Shown: positions 42,279 through 54,014, counted from the stretch's first letter. The stretch is DNA of 64,000 nucleotides from Microbacterium soli (GCF_039539005.1 NZ_BAABCP010000002.1:372001-436000); one strand, 5' to 3'. Notes: generated by a model from the letters alone, not told the origin. A program made the numbers and translations.

Positions 42279-43700
42279 TCAGCCGACGCTGCCTTCCATG
42301 CCCATCTCGATGAGCTTGTTCAATTCCAATGCGTACTCCATCGGCAGCTCGCGCGCGATCGGCTCGATGAACCCGCGCACGATCATCGCCATCGCCTCGG
42401 TCTCCTCGATGCCGCGCGACTGCAGGTAGAACAGCTGCTCCGCGCTGACCTTGGAGACCGTGGCCTCATGGCCGAGCTTGACGTCGTCGACGCGGATGTC
42501 GATCGTCGGATACGTGTCAGAACGGGACTGCGTGTCCACCAGCAGCGCGTCGCAGACGACGGAGTTCGACGAGTGGTGCGCACCCGGGTCCACGCGGACC
42601 TCGCCGCGATACCCGGAGCGGCCGCCGCCGCGCGCGATCGACTTGGAGACGATCGACGACTGCGTGTGCGGAGCCTGGTGCACCATCTTCGCACCGGCGT
42701 CCTGGTGCTGACCGGGGCCCGCGAAGGCCACCGAGAGGGTCTCGCCCTTGGCGTGCTCGCCGACCAGGTAGATCGACGGGTACTTCATCGTCACCTTGGA
42801 GCCGATGTTGCCGTCGACCCATTCCATCGTCGCGCCCTCATGCGCGATCGCGCGCTTGGTCACGAGGTTGTAGACGTTGTTCGACCAGTTCTGGATCGTC
42901 GTGTAACGCACGCGGGCGTTCTTCTTCACGATGATCTCCACGACCGCCGAGTGCAGGGAGTCCGACTTGTACACCGGTGCCGTGCAACCCTCGATGTAGT
43001 GCACGTAGCTGCCCTCGTCGGCGATGATGAGCGTCCGCTCGAACTGACCCATGTTCTCGGTGTTGATCCGGAAGTACGCTTGCAGCGGGATCTCCACGTG
43101 CACGCCCTTGGGAACGTACACGAAGGACCCGCCCGACCAGACGGCGGTGTTCAGAGCCGCGAACTTGTTGTCACCGGCGGGGATGACGGTGCCGTAGTAC
43201 TCCTCGAAGAACTCGGGGTGCTCGCGCAGCGCCGTGTCGGTGTCCATGAAGATGACGCCCTGTGCCTCGAGATCGTCGCGGATCTGCCGGTACACGACCT
43301 CGGACTCGTACTGCGCCGTGACCCCCGCGACCAGGCGCTGACGCTCGGCCTCGGGGATGCCGATGCGCTCGTAGGTCTCCTTGATCTCGTCGGGGAGCTC
43401 CTCCCAGGAGGTGACCTGCTTCTCCGTGGAACGCACGAAGTACTTGATGTTGTCGAAGTCGATCTCGCTGAGGTCGGCGCCCCAGGTGGGCATCGGTTTG
43501 CGATCGAAGAGCGCGAGCCCCTTCAAGCGGTTCTTCAGCATCCATTCCGGTTCGGCCTTGAGGGCCGAGATGTCGCGGACGACATTCTCATTGAGTCCGC
43601 GTTTCGCGCTCGCTCCGGCGGCATCGGGATCGTGCCAGCCGAACTCGTACACCCCCAGACCATCCAGTTCAGGGCGGTCGATCAGCACATCCGACATCAC
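42279..43700 (-). CDS. sufB: Fe-S cluster assembly protein SufB
   Basis: Core scaffold of the SUF system, 473 residues, first gene of the operon. SufB blocks are [28 protein letters not shown] at the N-terminus, [19 protein letters not shown] with the conserved cysteine, [16 protein letters not shown] and [27 protein letters not shown] end. No intein is present, unlike some mycobacterial SufB. GTG 43700 and ATG 43697 are both possible; GGAG is 5 and 8 bases upstream. No SufR gene precedes it here; instead ctaA is divergent. Confidence 0.96.
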   Translation of the reverse strand: MMSDVLIDRPELDGLGVYEFGWHDPDAAGASAKRGLNENVVRDISALKAEPEWMLKNRLKGLALFDRKPMPTWGADLSEIDFDNIKYFVRSTEKQVTSWEELPDEIKETYERIGIPEAERQRLVAGVTAQYESEVVYRQIRDDLEAQGVIFMDTDTALREHPEFFEEYYGTVIPAGDNKFAALNTAVWSGGSFVYVPKGVHVEIPLQAYFRINTENMGQFERTLIIADEGSYVHYIEGCTAPVYKSDSLHSAVVEIIVKKNARVRYTTIQNWSNNVYNLVTKRAIAHEGATMEWVDGNIGSKVTMKYPSIYLVGEHAKGETLSVAFAGPGQHQDAGAKMVHQAPHTQSSIVSKSIARGGGRSGYRGEVRVDPGAHHSSNSVVCDALLVDTQSRSDTYPTIDIRVDDVKLGHEATVSKVSAEQLFYLQSRGIEETEAMAMIVRGFIEPIARELPMEYALELNKLIEMGMEGSVG

Positions 43701-43828
43701 ACACTCTCCTCAAACGGGCCGCAACGGTGTCATCCGCCCCGACACACCTGATCCCCGTCGAGTGTGCGGAGATCGGGTGCCGCTGGTGGGCCCCATCATT
43801 CGACGCTCATGTCGCGCCTAGACTGTCT

Positions 43829-43939
43829 GTGACGGGCGAGACGCTGTGCACGTCCGTCGCAATCATCCCGATTCTACAGGTTCCATCGGATCAGCGGGCG
43901 GTCGACGCCGAGCGCACCGGCGGGCCGGAGGACCCATGA
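43829..43939 (+). CDS. possible upstream peptide of ctaA
   Basis: A 36-codon open frame starts at GTG 43829, 4 bases after a good -10-like TAGACT (43819-43824), and ends in a TGA (43937-43939) that overlaps the ctaA ATG (ATGA). The predicted peptide starts MTGETLCTSVAIIPILQV. Position and overlap would allow coupling to ctaA, but codon use is not clearly coding and the frame could be chance. Confidence 0.25.
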   Translation: MTGETLCTSVAIIPILQVPSDQRAVDAERTGGPEDP

Positions 43940-45024
43940 CCGACACCCGCACGCCCGGATCACCAGCACTCGTACGAGGGCCCGTCCTTCCCCGCGCCCT
44001 CCGCGTCACGGCCTGGCTGTCGTTCATCGCCGAGGTCGTCATCATCGGCACGGGCGGCGCGGTGCGCCTGACCGGCTCCGGACTCGGATGCTCCGAGTGG
44101 CCGTTGTGCACCCCCGAGTCCCTCGTCCCGATCCTGGAGATCCAGGGCGTCCACGGTGCCATCGAGTTCGGCAATCGCACGATGACGGGAGTCGTCGGTC
44201 TGCTGGCGCTGGCCGTGCTCATGCTGACGCTGTACGCGGTCAGCGGACGCCGGTCGGTCGTGCGGGCCGTGTGGTTCGCTCTCGGCGGCGTCGTCGTCGC
44301 CATCGGCGTGTACGCCGCGGCATCCGCTCTGGCGCTGCCCGCGGCGGCCCTCATGTCGGCCGTGCTGCTGCTGGCGGTGCTGGCGGGTGCGGTCGACTCG
44401 GTGCGCCAGGACCTGCGGCGCCGTGACCTCGCGGTGCTGGCCTGGCTGGTGCTGGTGGGCGTGATGGCGCAGGCCGTGATGGGCGGCTTCACCGTCATCA
44501 GCGATCTCAACCCGTTCATCATCGGGTTCCACTACGCATCCTCGCTGCTGCTGGTGTGCGTCACCGCGCTGTTCCTCGTCCGCATGAACCAGCCGCAGGA
44601 CGCGCGAGTCGCCACCGTGCCGCGCTGGTTCGCGATCCTGTCCCATGTGACGGGGGTCGTCCTGGCGGTGACCATCGCGATGGGCGTGCTCACCACCGGG
44701 TCCGGACCGCACTCCGGGGACGCGGCGATCACGCGCGACGGCTTCGATGCCACCGCCCTCGCGCATGTGCACTCGTGGCCCGGCTACCTCCTCGCCGCGC
44801 TCGTGCTGGTGCTGACGATCTCGGCATGGGCGCTGCGGCTGCCGCCGCGCGGCTGGCTGCTCGTGCTCATCCTCGCGATCCTCGTGCAGGTCGCCGTGGG
44901 CGTGCTGCAGGCCCGCACCGGACTCCCGCCCGTGCTGCTCGGCATCCACATGGTGCTCGCCGCGCTGTCGGCCGCCGCCTACACGGTGGTCGTCACACGG
45001 CTCCGGCGGCCCGCCGAGGGCTGA
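43936..45024 (+). CDS. ctaA: heme A synthase (COX15/CtaA)
   Basis: Membrane enzyme that oxidises heme O to heme A for aa3 oxidase, 362 residues. About eight helices are visible in two four-helix halves; heme-ligand histidines are in GVHGAIEFGNR and IIGFHYASS of the first half/second-helix region and in LAHVHSWPGYL and LGIHMVLAAL of the second. The cysteine pair of the extracytoplasmic loop is seen in GCSEWPLC. GGAGG is 4 bases before ATG 43936. It is divergent from sufB and convergent with ctaB, which makes its substrate. Confidence 0.94.
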   Translation: MTDTRTPGSPALVRGPVLPRALRVTAWLSFIAEVVIIGTGGAVRLTGSGLGCSEWPLCTPESLVPILEIQGVHGAIEFGNRTMTGVVGLLALAVLMLTLYAVSGRRSVVRAVWFALGGVVVAIGVYAAASALALPAAALMSAVLLLAVLAGAVDSVRQDLRRRDLAVLAWLVLVGVMAQAVMGGFTVISDLNPFIIGFHYASSLLLVCVTALFLVRMNQPQDARVATVPRWFAILSHVTGVVLAVTIAMGVLTTGSGPHSGDAAITRDGFDATALAHVHSWPGYLLAALVLVLTISAWALRLPPRGWLLVLILAILVQVAVGVLQARTGLPPVLLGIHMVLAALSAAAYTVVVTRLRRPAEG

Positions 45025-45063
45025 TCACGACGCCACCGCGCAGCGCGCGCCGGCAAGTATCCG

Positions 45064-46011
45064 TCAGAACGGCAGCAGCGGGTCGACGGCGACGGAGAGG
45101 AAGATCAGCGTCAGGTAGGTGATCGAGGCGTGGAACACGCGCATCGGGCGGGGCTCGGTGCCGTGCAGCGCACGGTTGTACAGCCGGTGCGACTCGTAGA
45201 TGAACCATCCTCCGAACACCAGCGCGGACGCCGTGTAGACGATGCCCATCCCGCCCACGGGGACCAGCAGCAGCGAACAGGCCACGGTCGCCCACGCGTA
45301 CAGGATCACCTGCAGACCCACCTGCGATGCCGGGCGCGTCACGCCCAGCATCGGCACGTCGACGTCGTCGTAGTCGCTGCGGTACTTCATCGACAGCGGC
45401 CAGTAGTGCGGCGGGGTCCACAGGAAGATGAGGACGAACAGCACGAAGGGCGGCCAGTCCAGCGAACCGGTCACGGCGGTCCAGCCGATCAGCACGGGGA
45501 AACAGCCCGCGATGCCGCCCCAGATGATGTTCTGCTCGGTGCGGCGCTTGAGGATCATCGTGTAGATCACGACGTAGAAGAAGATGGCGAACGCCGACAG
45601 CGACGCCGCCAGCCAGTTGGTGAAGGCCAGCAGCCAGGCCGTCGAGACGACCGCGAGGACCCACGAGAACACCAGCGCACCGCGCGGGGACACCTCGCCG
45701 GTGACCAGCGGGCGGTTCTCGGTGCGCTTCATGTGCACGTCGATGTCGCGGTCCAGATACATGTTGAAGGATGCCGCCGACGCGGCGCTCATCGCCCCGC
45801 CGAAGACCGTCGCGACGATGAGCCACAGGTTCGGAAGACCACCCTGCGCGAGGAACATCACCGGCACGGTGGAGACCAGCAGCAGCTCCATGACACGCGG
45901 CTTGGTGAGCGCGAAGTACCCGCGGATCCTCTGGCCGAACGAGTACTCCGTCACAGCGGCCTGCGATGTCGACAAGATCGCGATCCTCTCCTTCTGCGGG
46001 CGAACGGACAC
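45064..46011 (-). CDS. ctaB: heme O synthase (protoheme IX farnesyltransferase)
   Basis: UbiA-family prenyltransferase of 315 residues and about nine membrane helices, converting heme B to heme O. The first aspartate-rich motif is [20 protein letters not shown], containing DRDID; the second is in [23 protein letters not shown] near residue 37 is typical. GTG 46011 lies 7 bases after TAGACT (46019-46024 on the complement), which overlaps with GGAAGGA; the mRNA may be leaderless. The 204-base gap to tkt (46012-46215) holds both promoters and no other gene that I can see. Confidence 0.95.
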   Translation of the reverse strand: MSVRPQKERIAILSTSQAAVTEYSFGQRIRGYFALTKPRVMELLLVSTVPVMFLAQGGLPNLWLIVATVFGGAMSAASAASFNMYLDRDIDVHMKRTENRPLVTGEVSPRGALVFSWVLAVVSTAWLLAFTNWLAASLSAFAIFFYVVIYTMILKRRTEQNIIWGGIAGCFPVLIGWTAVTGSLDWPPFVLFVLIFLWTPPHYWPLSMKYRSDYDDVDVPMLGVTRPASQVGLQVILYAWATVACSLLLVPVGGMGIVYTASALVFGGWFIYESHRLYNRALHGTEPRPMRVFHASITYLTLIFLSVAVDPLLPF

Positions 46012-46221
46012 TCCTTCCAGTCTATGGCACCGGCGTGTCGGACCGTCGCCCGCGCAGCACCCCGACCGGGTGCCCGAGACCTGAAATGGTCATCCGCCGC
46101 GCTCCTGCGCGACTGTATGCTGAAACGACTCGCGTGCCCCTTGCGCATCATCTCTCCTCCGTGACGACGCGGAGCGCGCAGGAATACGGGCGCCTTCGAA
46201 TGTGTCAGAAGGAGTATGACC

Positions 46222-48318
46222 GTGGCAGATCTTCAGTGGGACGACCTCGACCGTCGGGCGGTTGACACCGCAAGGGTCCTCGCGGCGGACGCTGTGCAGA
46301 AGGTCGGCAACGGCCATCCCGGGACGGCGATGAGTCTCGCGCCGGTCGCCTACCTGCTGTATCAGCGGGTCATGCGGCACGACCCGACAGACGTCGACTG
46401 GCTCGGACGCGACCGCTTCATCCTCTCCGTGGGGCACTCCTCCCTCACCCAGTACGTGCAGCTCTATCTCGGAGGTTTCGGTCTGGAGCTGAGCGATCTC
46501 GAGGCGCTGCGCACGTGGGGCTCGCTGACCCCCGGTCACCCCGAGTACCACCACACCAAGGGCATCGAGATCACCACCGGCCCGCTCGGGCAGGGGCTGG
46601 CCTCCGCGGTCGGGTTCGCCTACGCATCCCGCTACGAGCGCGGCCTGTTCGACCCGGATGCCGCAGCCGGGACCAGTCCCTTCGACCACTTCGTCTACGT
46701 GATCGCCGGCGACGGCGACCTGCAGGAGGGCGTGACCAGCGAGGCGTCGTCGCTCGCCGGCCACCAGAGGCTCGGCAACCTCATCGCCATCTACGACTCC
46801 AACCAGATCTCCATCGAGGGCGACACGAACGTCGCCTTCACGGAGGACGTCCGCGCACGCTACGAGTCCTACGGCTGGCAGGTGCTCGAGGTCGACTGGC
46901 GTCGCACCGGCGAGTACGTCGAGGACGTGAAGGAGCTCGACGACGCCATCGCCCAGGGCCGCGCCGAAACGGCGAAGCCCACGCTCATCATCCTCAAGAC
47001 CATCATCGGCTGGCCCGCCCCCAACAAGGCCGGTTCCGAGTCCGTGCACGGCAGCGCGCTGGGCGCCGACGAGGTCGCCGCCACGAAGAGGCTCCTCGGC
47101 TTCGACCCCGAGCAGTCGTTCGTCGTCGAGGACGCCGTCATCGCACACACCCGCGAGCTCGGCGCACGCGCGGCCGAGGCCCGTGCGGACTGGCAGAAGT
47201 CGTTCGACGCCTGGGCGGCGGCGAACCCCGAGCGCAAGGCGCTGCTGGACCGGCTCGAGGCGGAGGCGCTGCCCGAGGGCATCGAGAGCGCGCTCCCCGT
47301 CTTCGAGGGCGGCACCGAGATCTCCACGCGCGCCGCATCCGGCAAGATCCTCAACGCCCTGGCGCCCGAGCTCCCCGAGCTGTGGGGCGGTTCGGCCGAC
47401 CTCGCCGGCTCCAACAACACCACCATCTCCGGGGCGGAGTCCTTCATCCCCGAGGAGTGGTCGACGCACGACTGGAAGGGAGGTCCCTACGGTCGTGTGC
47501 TGCACTTCGGCATCCGTGAGCACGCCATGGGCTCGATCCTCAACGGCATCACCCTGCACGGGCGGACGCGCGCCTACGGCGGCACGTTCCTGATCTTCAG
47601 CGACTACATGCGTCCGGCCGTCCGTCTGGCCGCGCTGATGAACATCCCGAGCATCTTCGTCTGGACCCACGACTCCATCGCCCTCGGCGAGGACGGCCCG
47701 ACCCACCAGCCCATCGAGCAGATCGCCTCGCTGCGCGCCATCCCGAACTTCACGGTGGTGCGCCCCGCCGACGGCAACGAGACAGCCGCAGCCTGGCTCG
47801 AGATCCTCCGCCGCCACGGCGGACCGGTCGGCATCGCACTGACCCGTCAGAACGTTCCGAACTTCGCGCGCGGCACGGGTGCGGCATCCGGCGACGAGTT
47901 CGCATCCGCGGACGGCACCGCCAAGGGTGCGTACGTGCTGGCCGAAGCTCCGGGTGGAACGCCCGACGTGATCCTCATCGGCACCGGCTCGGAGGTCCAG
48001 CTCGCCGTGGCCGCTCGTGAGACGCTCGCCGCCGAGGGCGTGAACGCCCGCGTCGTCTCCGCGCCCTCGCTGGAGTGGTTCGCGGAGCAGGACGAGGCGT
48101 ACCGGGAGTCCGTGCTGCCGAAGTCCGTCACCGCACGTGTGTCCGTCGAGGCGGGATCGGTGCTCAGCTGGCGCGGCATCGTGGGAGACCGTGGCCGCTC
48201 CATCGGCATCGACCATTTCGGCGCATCCGCCGACTACAAGACCCTGTTCCAGAAGTTCGGCATCACTGCCGAGGCCGTCGTCGAGGCGGCTCGCGAGAGC
48301 ATCAAGGAGAACGCATGA
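46222..48318 (+). CDS. tkt: transketolase
   Basis: Thiamine-diphosphate enzyme of the non-oxidative pentose phosphate pathway, about 698 residues. The TPP motif is [13 protein letters not shown] through [10 protein letters not shown]; other blocks are [37 protein letters not shown] and, in the pyrimidine domain, [21 protein letters not shown] 46222 has AAGGAG 7 bases upstream; the ATG at 46216 has it only 1 base away, so GTG is preferred although the ATG is in frame. It starts the tkt-tal-zwf-opcA-pgl cluster. Confidence 0.96.
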   Translation: MADLQWDDLDRRAVDTARVLAADAVQKVGNGHPGTAMSLAPVAYLLYQRVMRHDPTDVDWLGRDRFILSVGHSSLTQYVQLYLGGFGLELSDLEALRTWGSLTPGHPEYHHTKGIEITTGPLGQGLASAVGFAYASRYERGLFDPDAAAGTSPFDHFVYVIAGDGDLQEGVTSEASSLAGHQRLGNLIAIYDSNQISIEGDTNVAFTEDVRARYESYGWQVLEVDWRRTGEYVEDVKELDDAIAQGRAETAKPTLIILKTIIGWPAPNKAGSESVHGSALGADEVAATKRLLGFDPEQSFVVEDAVIAHTRELGARAAEARADWQKSFDAWAAANPERKALLDRLEAEALPEGIESALPVFEGGTEISTRAASGKILNALAPELPELWGGSADLAGSNNTTISGAESFIPEEWSTHDWKGGPYGRVLHFGIREHAMGSILNGITLHGRTRAYGGTFLIFSDYMRPAVRLAALMNIPSIFVWTHDSIALGEDGPTHQPIEQIASLRAIPNFTVVRPADGNETAAAWLEILRRHGGPVGIALTRQNVPNFARGTGAASGDEFASADGTAKGAYVLAEAPGGTPDVILIGTGSEVQLAVAARETLAAEGVNARVVSAPSLEWFAEQDEAYRESVLPKSVTARVSVEAGSVLSWRGIVGDRGRSIGIDHFGASADYKTLFQKFGITAEAVVEAARESIKENA

Positions 48319-49427
48319 GCACACCCACCGAAGACCTCTCGGCAGCGGGCGTCAGCATCTGGCTGGACGATCTGTCGCGTACCCGGATCCACTCCGGGAA
48401 CCTGAAGCAGCTGATCGAGACTCGCAACGTCGTCGGGGTGACCACCAACCCGACGATCTTCGCGAACTCGATGACCAACCCCGACGACACGTCCTACGAC
48501 GCGCAGGTCCACGAGTTGGCCCGGTCCGGCGCATCCGCGGTCGACGCGGTGTTCGCGGCGACCACCCAGGACGTCCGGGACGCGCTGGACGTGTTCCGGC
48601 CCGTGTACGACGCCACGAACCACGTGGACGGTCGCGTGTCCATCGAGGTCTCCCCCGATCTCGCGCACGACACCGACGGCACGATCGCCCAGGCGAAGGA
48701 CCTGTGGGAGCGCGTGGACCGTCCCAACCTGCTCGTGAAGATCCCCGCGACCAAGGCGGGCCTGCCCGCCATCGCCGCGGCGATCGGTGCGGGCATCAGC
48801 GTCAACGTCACCCTGATCTTCAGCCTGGAGCGCTACGCCGAGGTCATCGACGCGTACCTGACGGGCCTGGAGACCGCGAAGGCGGCCGGCATCGACCTGT
48901 CGACCATCCACTCCGTGGCGTCGTTCTTCGTGTCGCGCGTGGACACCGAGACCGACAAGCGCCTCGCGGCGATCGGCACCGAGGAGGCGCTGGCGCTGAA
49001 GGGCAGGGCCGGCCTCGCCAATGCGCGTCTCGCGTACGAGCTGTACGAGAAGAGCTTCGCCGGTGACCGGGCGAAGGCCCTCCTGGATGCCGGAGCCACG
49101 CTGCAGCGTCCGCTGTGGGCGTCCACCGGCGTCAAGGATCCCGCGCTGCCGGACACGCTGTATGTGACCGGTCTGGTCGCCCCCGGTGTCGTCAACACCA
49201 TGCCGGAGAAGACCATGGAGGCGACCTACGACCACGGGGTCGTCACCGGCGACACGGTGACCTCGACCTACGAGTCCTCCCGCGAGGTGTTCGCGGGCCT
49301 CAAGTCCGTCGGCGTCGACTTCGACGATGTCACCCAGGTGCTCGAGGACGAAGGGGTGGCCAAGTTCATCGACTCCTGGCACGGCCTGCTCGCCCAGGTC
49401 ACCGAGGGGCTGGCCGCCGCGCGATGA
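48315..49427 (+). CDS. tal: transaldolase
   Basis: Transfers dihydroxyacetone units in the pentose phosphate pathway; 370 residues, the actinobacterial long form. The Schiff-base lysine is in [12 protein letters not shown] (about 141). [13 protein letters not shown] and [16 protein letters not shown] are typical. ATG 48315 overlaps the tkt stop by 4 bases. In many actinobacteria pgi lies between tal and zwf; here only 198 bases (49428-49625) intervene, with no gene or clear regulatory signal that I recognise. Confidence 0.96.
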   Translation: MSTPTEDLSAAGVSIWLDDLSRTRIHSGNLKQLIETRNVVGVTTNPTIFANSMTNPDDTSYDAQVHELARSGASAVDAVFAATTQDVRDALDVFRPVYDATNHVDGRVSIEVSPDLAHDTDGTIAQAKDLWERVDRPNLLVKIPATKAGLPAIAAAIGAGISVNVTLIFSLERYAEVIDAYLTGLETAKAAGIDLSTIHSVASFFVSRVDTETDKRLAAIGTEEALALKGRAGLANARLAYELYEKSFAGDRAKALLDAGATLQRPLWASTGVKDPALPDTLYVTGLVAPGVVNTMPEKTMEATYDHGVVTGDTVTSTYESSREVFAGLKSVGVDFDDVTQVLEDEGVAKFIDSWHGLLAQVTEGLAAAR

Positions 49428-49625
49428 TCGTCCCGGTGCGCGCGACGCGCCCGAGGCGGGCCGTGACGGAGGCTTCCGTCCCCCGACTCGACGCGCCGCG
49501 CGTGGCCGGACGGCGATCCCCTTCCGCGGGGAGCGGATGCCCCGGCGCCGCGTTCACGACGCACGTCGGCGCCCGGCATCCGTCGCCCGCCGCTCAGTGA
49601 TCCCAGATCTGGAGATACCCCACCG

Positions 49626-51176
49626 ATGACCGCTTCCATCTCACGCGGGCACAACCCGCTCCGCGATCCCGATGATCGCCGTCTGCATCGCATCGCAGGT
49701 CCCAGTGCGCTGGTGATCTTCGGTGTGACCGGCGATCTGTCGCGCAAGAAGCTCATGCCCGCCGTCTACGACCTCGCCAACCGCGGCCTGCTGCCACCGG
49801 GCTTCGCCCTGGTGGGCTTCGCCCGCCGGGACTGGGAGGATCAGGACTTCGCCCAGGTCGTCTACGAGGCGGTCAAGGAGCACGCTCGCACCGAGTTCCG
49901 CGAGGAGACCTGGCAGCAGCTGCTGCAGGGCATCCGGTTCGTGCAGGGAACCTTCGACGACGCCGATGCGTTCCTGCGCCTCCGCGAGACCGTCGAGCGA
50001 CTCGACGTCGAACGCGGCACGATGGGCAACCACGCGTACTACCTGTCGATCCCGCCGAAGGCCTTCCCCGAGGTCACCCGGCAGCTGCGGGCCTCCGGGC
50101 TGGTCGGCGCGCAGAACGAGGACGACACGCACTGGCGGCGCGTGGTCATCGAGAAGCCCTTCGGACACGACCTGGACTCCGCCCGCGCGCTGAACAAGGC
50201 GCTCGAGGACGCGTTCCCGGCCGACTCGATCTTCCGCATCGATCACTACCTCGGCAAGGAGACGGTGCAGAACATCCTCGCGCTGCGCTTCGCCAACGAA
50301 CTGTACGAGCCGCTGTGGAATCGCAACTACGTCGACCACGTCCAGATCACGATGGCCGAGGACATCGGCGTCGGCGGCCGGGCCGGCTACTACGACGGCA
50401 TCGGTGCTGCCCGCGACGTCATCCAGAACCACCTGCTCCAGCTGCTGGCGCTGACGGCCATGGAGGAACCGATCAGCATGTCGGCCGACCACCTGCGCGC
50501 CGAGAAGGAGAAGGTCCTCGAGGCCGTGCGCCTTCCCGACGACCTCTCCCTCGCCACCGCCCGCGGACAGTACGCCGGCGGCTGGCAGGGCGGCGAGAAG
50601 GTCAACGGCTTCCTCGAGGAGGACGGCATGGCCCCCCAGTCGTCCACCGAGACCTACGCGGCCATCAAGCTGGAGATCGACACCCGCCGGTGGGCGGGCG
50701 TGCCGTTCTACCTGCGCACGGGCAAGCGCCTGGGCCGCCGCGTCACGGAGATCGCCGTCGTGTTCAAGCGTGCGCCAGAGCACCTCTTCGGTCGCGCGCA
50801 GACCTCCGAACTGGGCCAGAACGCCCTGGTCATCCGCGTCCAGCCCGACGAGGGCGTGACCATCCGGTTCGGGTCCAAGGTGCCGGGCAGCGGCGCCAAC
50901 GTGCGGGACGTCACGATGGACTTCGGCTACGGACACGCCTTCACCGAGGCGAGCCCCGAGGCGTACGAGCGCCTCATCCTCGATGTGCTCCTGGGCGACC
51001 CGCCGCTGTTCCCCCGCCACGAGGAGGTCGAGCTCTCCTGGAAGATCCTCGACCCCGTGGAGAAGTACTGGTCGACCCTGCACACACCCCTCGAGCAGTA
51101 TTCACCCGGTTCCTGGGGCCCGGCATCCGCCGACGCCCTGCTGGCCCGCGACGGCCGAGTCTGGAGACGCCCATGA
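49626..51176 (+). CDS. zwf: glucose-6-phosphate dehydrogenase
   Basis: First enzyme of the oxidative pentose phosphate pathway, giving NADPH; 516 residues. The nucleotide motif is [12 protein letters not shown] (about 37-48) and the active-site block RIDHYLGKE has the catalytic His; EKPFGHD is the substrate-binding lysine block. It partners with OpcA, which follows at a 4-base overlap (ATGA). A GGAG about 10 bases before ATG 49626 is the only ribosome-site candidate. Confidence 0.96.
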   Translation: MTASISRGHNPLRDPDDRRLHRIAGPSALVIFGVTGDLSRKKLMPAVYDLANRGLLPPGFALVGFARRDWEDQDFAQVVYEAVKEHARTEFREETWQQLLQGIRFVQGTFDDADAFLRLRETVERLDVERGTMGNHAYYLSIPPKAFPEVTRQLRASGLVGAQNEDDTHWRRVVIEKPFGHDLDSARALNKALEDAFPADSIFRIDHYLGKETVQNILALRFANELYEPLWNRNYVDHVQITMAEDIGVGGRAGYYDGIGAARDVIQNHLLQLLALTAMEEPISMSADHLRAEKEKVLEAVRLPDDLSLATARGQYAGGWQGGEKVNGFLEEDGMAPQSSTETYAAIKLEIDTRRWAGVPFYLRTGKRLGRRVTEIAVVFKRAPEHLFGRAQTSELGQNALVIRVQPDEGVTIRFGSKVPGSGANVRDVTMDFGYGHAFTEASPEAYERLILDVLLGDPPLFPRHEEVELSWKILDPVEKYWSTLHTPLEQYSPGSWGPASADALLARDGRVWRRP

Positions 51177-52108
51177 TCATCGACCTTCCCGACACCACGG
51201 TCAGTCAGGTCGCCAAGCAGCTGGTGAACGTGCGCGAGGAGGGCGGAGCGGTCGCCCTCGGGCGCGTGCTGACGCTGCTCATCGCCGCCCGCAACGGTGT
51301 GGCGGAGGCCGCCATCGACGCGGCCAACGATGCATCCCGTGAGCACCCCATGCGCGTGATCGTGCTGATCACGGGCGAGGGCGAATCCCACCTCGACGCG
51401 CAGATCCGCGTCGGCGGGGACGCCGGTGCCAGCGAGGTGGTCGTGCTGCGCGCGTTCGGCGAAGCGGCGAGCAACGAGGAGAGCCTGGTCACCGGGCTCC
51501 TGCTCCCCGACGCCCCCGTGGTCGCATGGTGGCCCGACGAGGCGCCGACGGATGCCGCGGCATCCCCCCTCGGCCGCATCGCGCAGCGCCGCATCACCGA
51601 CGCGGCGACCTCCCCCGACGTCCGCGATCGCCTCGCGCTGCTGGGCAAGACCCACGTCCCGGGGGACACCGATCTGGCATGGACCAGGCTCACGCACTGG
51701 CGCGAGCAGCTGGCCGCCGTGCTGGACCAGCCGCCGTACGAGCGCATCACCGCCGTCGAGGTGCGCGGCTCCGCCGCCTCCCCCTCGACGGCCCTGCTCG
51801 CCGCATGGCTGCGGATGGCCCTCGACGTCCCGGTGAGCTGGTCCTACGAGTCACCGGAGACCTGGCAGGAGGGCATCAAGTCCGTGCGTCTGACGCGCGC
51901 CGGCGGAGACATCCTGCTGGAGCGTCCGGCACCGGGCGTCGCCGTGCTGACCCAGCCCGGCCAGCCCGACCACGACCTCCATCTGCCTCGCCGCACCCTG
52001 CGCGAATGCCTGGCCGAGGAGTTGCGCAGGCTCGACGCCGATGTGCTGTACGGTCGAGTCATCACGGAGGGCTGGGCCCGGCTGGGCCCGGCGGACAAGG
52101 GAGTGTGA
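51173..52108 (+). CDS. opcA: glucose-6-phosphate dehydrogenase assembly protein
   Basis: OpcA, needed for assembly or redox control of G6PDH in cyanobacteria and actinobacteria; 311 residues. Family blocks are [63 protein letters not shown] and [20 protein letters not shown]. No catalytic residues are known. It overlaps zwf at its start and pgl follows 4 bases later, in the usual actinobacterial order. Confidence 0.95.
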   Translation: MIIDLPDTTVSQVAKQLVNVREEGGAVALGRVLTLLIAARNGVAEAAIDAANDASREHPMRVIVLITGEGESHLDAQIRVGGDAGASEVVVLRAFGEAASNEESLVTGLLLPDAPVVAWWPDEAPTDAAASPLGRIAQRRITDAATSPDVRDRLALLGKTHVPGDTDLAWTRLTHWREQLAAVLDQPPYERITAVEVRGSAASPSTALLAAWLRMALDVPVSWSYESPETWQEGIKSVRLTRAGGDILLERPAPGVAVLTQPGQPDHDLHLPRRTLRECLAEELRRLDADVLYGRVITEGWARLGPADKGV

Positions 52109-52112
52109 TCAC

Positions 52113-52892
52113 ATGGCGGTGGACGGATCGGTCAAAACGGTCGTCGTCGAGTCGACACCGGCGGCTCTGGCCACCCGGGTCGCCGATCGGTTCCTGACCC
52201 GTGTGGTCGCACGGACCCGCAACGGCCGCATCGCGCACATCTGCCTGACCGGCGGATCGATGGGCGGCGCGGTGCTGGCCGCAGCCGCCGAGGACGAGCG
52301 CATCCAGACGATCGACTGGTCGCTCGTGCACTTCTGGTGGGGCGACGAGCGCTTCGTGGAACGTGACGACCCGGACCGGAACTCGCTGCAGTCGCGACGG
52401 GCGCTGCTGGACGGGCTGTCGATCCCCGCGGAGAACATCCATGAGACGGCTGCGCCCTCCGATGGACTGAGCCTGGACGACGCAGCGGCCGCATACGCCG
52501 CCGAGCTCGCCCGGTTCAGCAAGTCCGGCGAGGGGTGGCCGTCGTTCGCCGTGTGCTTCCTGGGCGTGGGACCGGACGGTCATATCGCCTCGCTCTTCCC
52601 CGACCGCCCGGAGGTGACGGTGACGGATGTCGCAGCGCTGCCGGTGCGCGACTCCCCCAAGCCGCCCCCGGAGCGGATCACCCTCACCAGGCCCGTGCTG
52701 AACTCCTCGAAGCGGGTCTGGATGGTGCTGACGGGCTCCGACAAGGCATCCGCTCTGGGCCTCGCACTGGCGGGAGCCAGTTATGCGACGGTGCCCGTCG
52801 CCGGAGCGAAAGGGCGCCGTCGCACGGTGTTCTTCGTCGACGAGGCGGCGGCATCCGAGGTCTCCCCCGACCTCATCGACCGCGACTACTGA
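52113..52892 (+). CDS. pgl: 6-phosphogluconolactonase
   Basis: Hydrolyses 6-phosphogluconolactone, the product of Zwf; 259 residues of the NagB/DevB type. Characteristic blocks are LTGGSMGGAVLAA, VHFWWGDERFVERDDPDRNS and LGVGPDGHIASLFP, the latter with the active-site histidine. GGGAG sits about 9 bases before ATG 52113. Its 3' end overlaps the convergent DMT-type gene by 7 bases. It is the last gene of the pentose phosphate cluster. Confidence 0.95.
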   Translation: MAVDGSVKTVVVESTPAALATRVADRFLTRVVARTRNGRIAHICLTGGSMGGAVLAAAAEDERIQTIDWSLVHFWWGDERFVERDDPDRNSLQSRRALLDGLSIPAENIHETAAPSDGLSLDDAAAAYAAELARFSKSGEGWPSFAVCFLGVGPDGHIASLFPDRPEVTVTDVAALPVRDSPKPPPERITLTRPVLNSSKRVWMVLTGSDKASALGLALAGASYATVPVAGAKGRRRTVFFVDEAAASEVSPDLIDRDY

Positions 52893-53971
52893 GGCCCCGC
52901 TCCCCCCGACCCCGGGGACCGCGGCCCGTGCGGGTCGTCCCATCGCCGCGCATCGTGACGGTCCGCCGCGCTCTCGGCGGCGCCGGCTCCGGCATCCGCG
53001 CCATCGCTGCCGCGCCGGATCCCCAACTCCTGGCTCTCGCTGAGCACCTGCGGGTGATATCGGGCGAGACCGAACACACCGAACACGGCTATCGCGCCGG
53101 CGACGACGAACATGATCAGCACGGGCACCGGCGCGGCATCCGCCTCGCCCAGCACGAGAGCGCCGATGAGCACCGCGACGATGGGGTCGATGACCGTGAG
53201 ACCCGCGATGACGAGGTCGGGCGGGCCCGAACTGTAGGCCGTCTGCACGAAGTACGCCCCGACCGCCGCCGCGGCGATGAGCGCGATGAGGCACACGACC
53301 GTCAGCCACTCGAAGTTCCCGGACTGGATGCGGCTGATCACCGCCTTCGCGAGCGTGGCGACGAAGCCGTACAGGATGCCGGCCCCCGTCACGTAGAACA
53401 GCGCGCGCATGCGACGACGCAGGATCAGCCAGCACGCCCCCAGCACGATGATCACCAGCAGCAGCACCGTGAGGATCATGAACAGATCCTCGTTGCTGAT
53501 CTCGCGCTCGGTGGCGTAGAGCGCCGCGAGTGCGACGAAGAGGAAGATGCCGCCCAGGCAACTGCCGATCGCGGTCAGCGACCTCCTGGTGGGCGTGTGC
53601 CCGGAGACGCGGGCGTTCAGCAGCGTCGTCACCACGAGCGCCACCGCACCCAGTGGCTGCACGACGATCAGCGGGGCGATGGCCATGGCGCTGAGCTGGC
53701 AGACGATCGCGAAGCCCAGCATGAGCGTGCCCACGATCCAGGAGGGACGTGTGAGGAGACCTCTGATCTGAGCGGCGCTGAGGCCGGCCGTGCCGTCCGC
53801 GCCGGTGATCCTCTCGACCTTCTCCACCCCGCGGTGCTGATACTGCGCTCCGAGGGACATGAAGACGGCCCCGGCGAGAGCGAGCGGGATGCCCAGCAGC
53901 AGAGCGGGGTTCTGGAAGACGCCGATCAGCTGATCGCCCATATCGGCCGTGAACTCCACCCCTAGATGCAC
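52886..53971 (-). CDS. DMT/NIPA-like membrane transporter
   Basis: Integral membrane protein of 361 residues with about nine hydrophobic segments (first at 23-43, then 75-95 and 101-120), in the DMT superfamily pattern with EamA-like repeats, and near the magnesium-transporter NIPA group (SLGAQYQHRG, VVQPLGAVALVVTTLLNARV). The C-terminal 45 residues are polar and low-complexity. GTG 53971 is supported by TAGGGT (53978-53983 on the complement), 6 bases upstream; ATG 53941 would delete 10 residues. The substrate is unknown. Confidence 0.82.
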   Translation of the reverse strand: MHLGVEFTADMGDQLIGVFQNPALLLGIPLALAGAVFMSLGAQYQHRGVEKVERITGADGTAGLSAAQIRGLLTRPSWIVGTLMLGFAIVCQLSAMAIAPLIVVQPLGAVALVVTTLLNARVSGHTPTRRSLTAIGSCLGGIFLFVALAALYATEREISNEDLFMILTVLLLVIIVLGACWLILRRRMRALFYVTGAGILYGFVATLAKAVISRIQSGNFEWLTVVCLIALIAAAAVGAYFVQTAYSSGPPDLVIAGLTVIDPIVAVLIGALVLGEADAAPVPVLIMFVVAGAIAVFGVFGLARYHPQVLSESQELGIRRGSDGADAGAGAAESAADRHDARRWDDPHGPRSPGSGGAGPQ

Positions 53972-54014
53972 TGTCTCACCCTACCCGGCAGGTGCGGCCC
54001 AGTAGGGTTGATGC

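Noticed and set aside
46090..48324. A 744-codon open frame opposite transketolase, and similar ones opposite the glg genes and zwf
   Set aside because: Same reason: shadows caused by high third-position GC on the coding strand.
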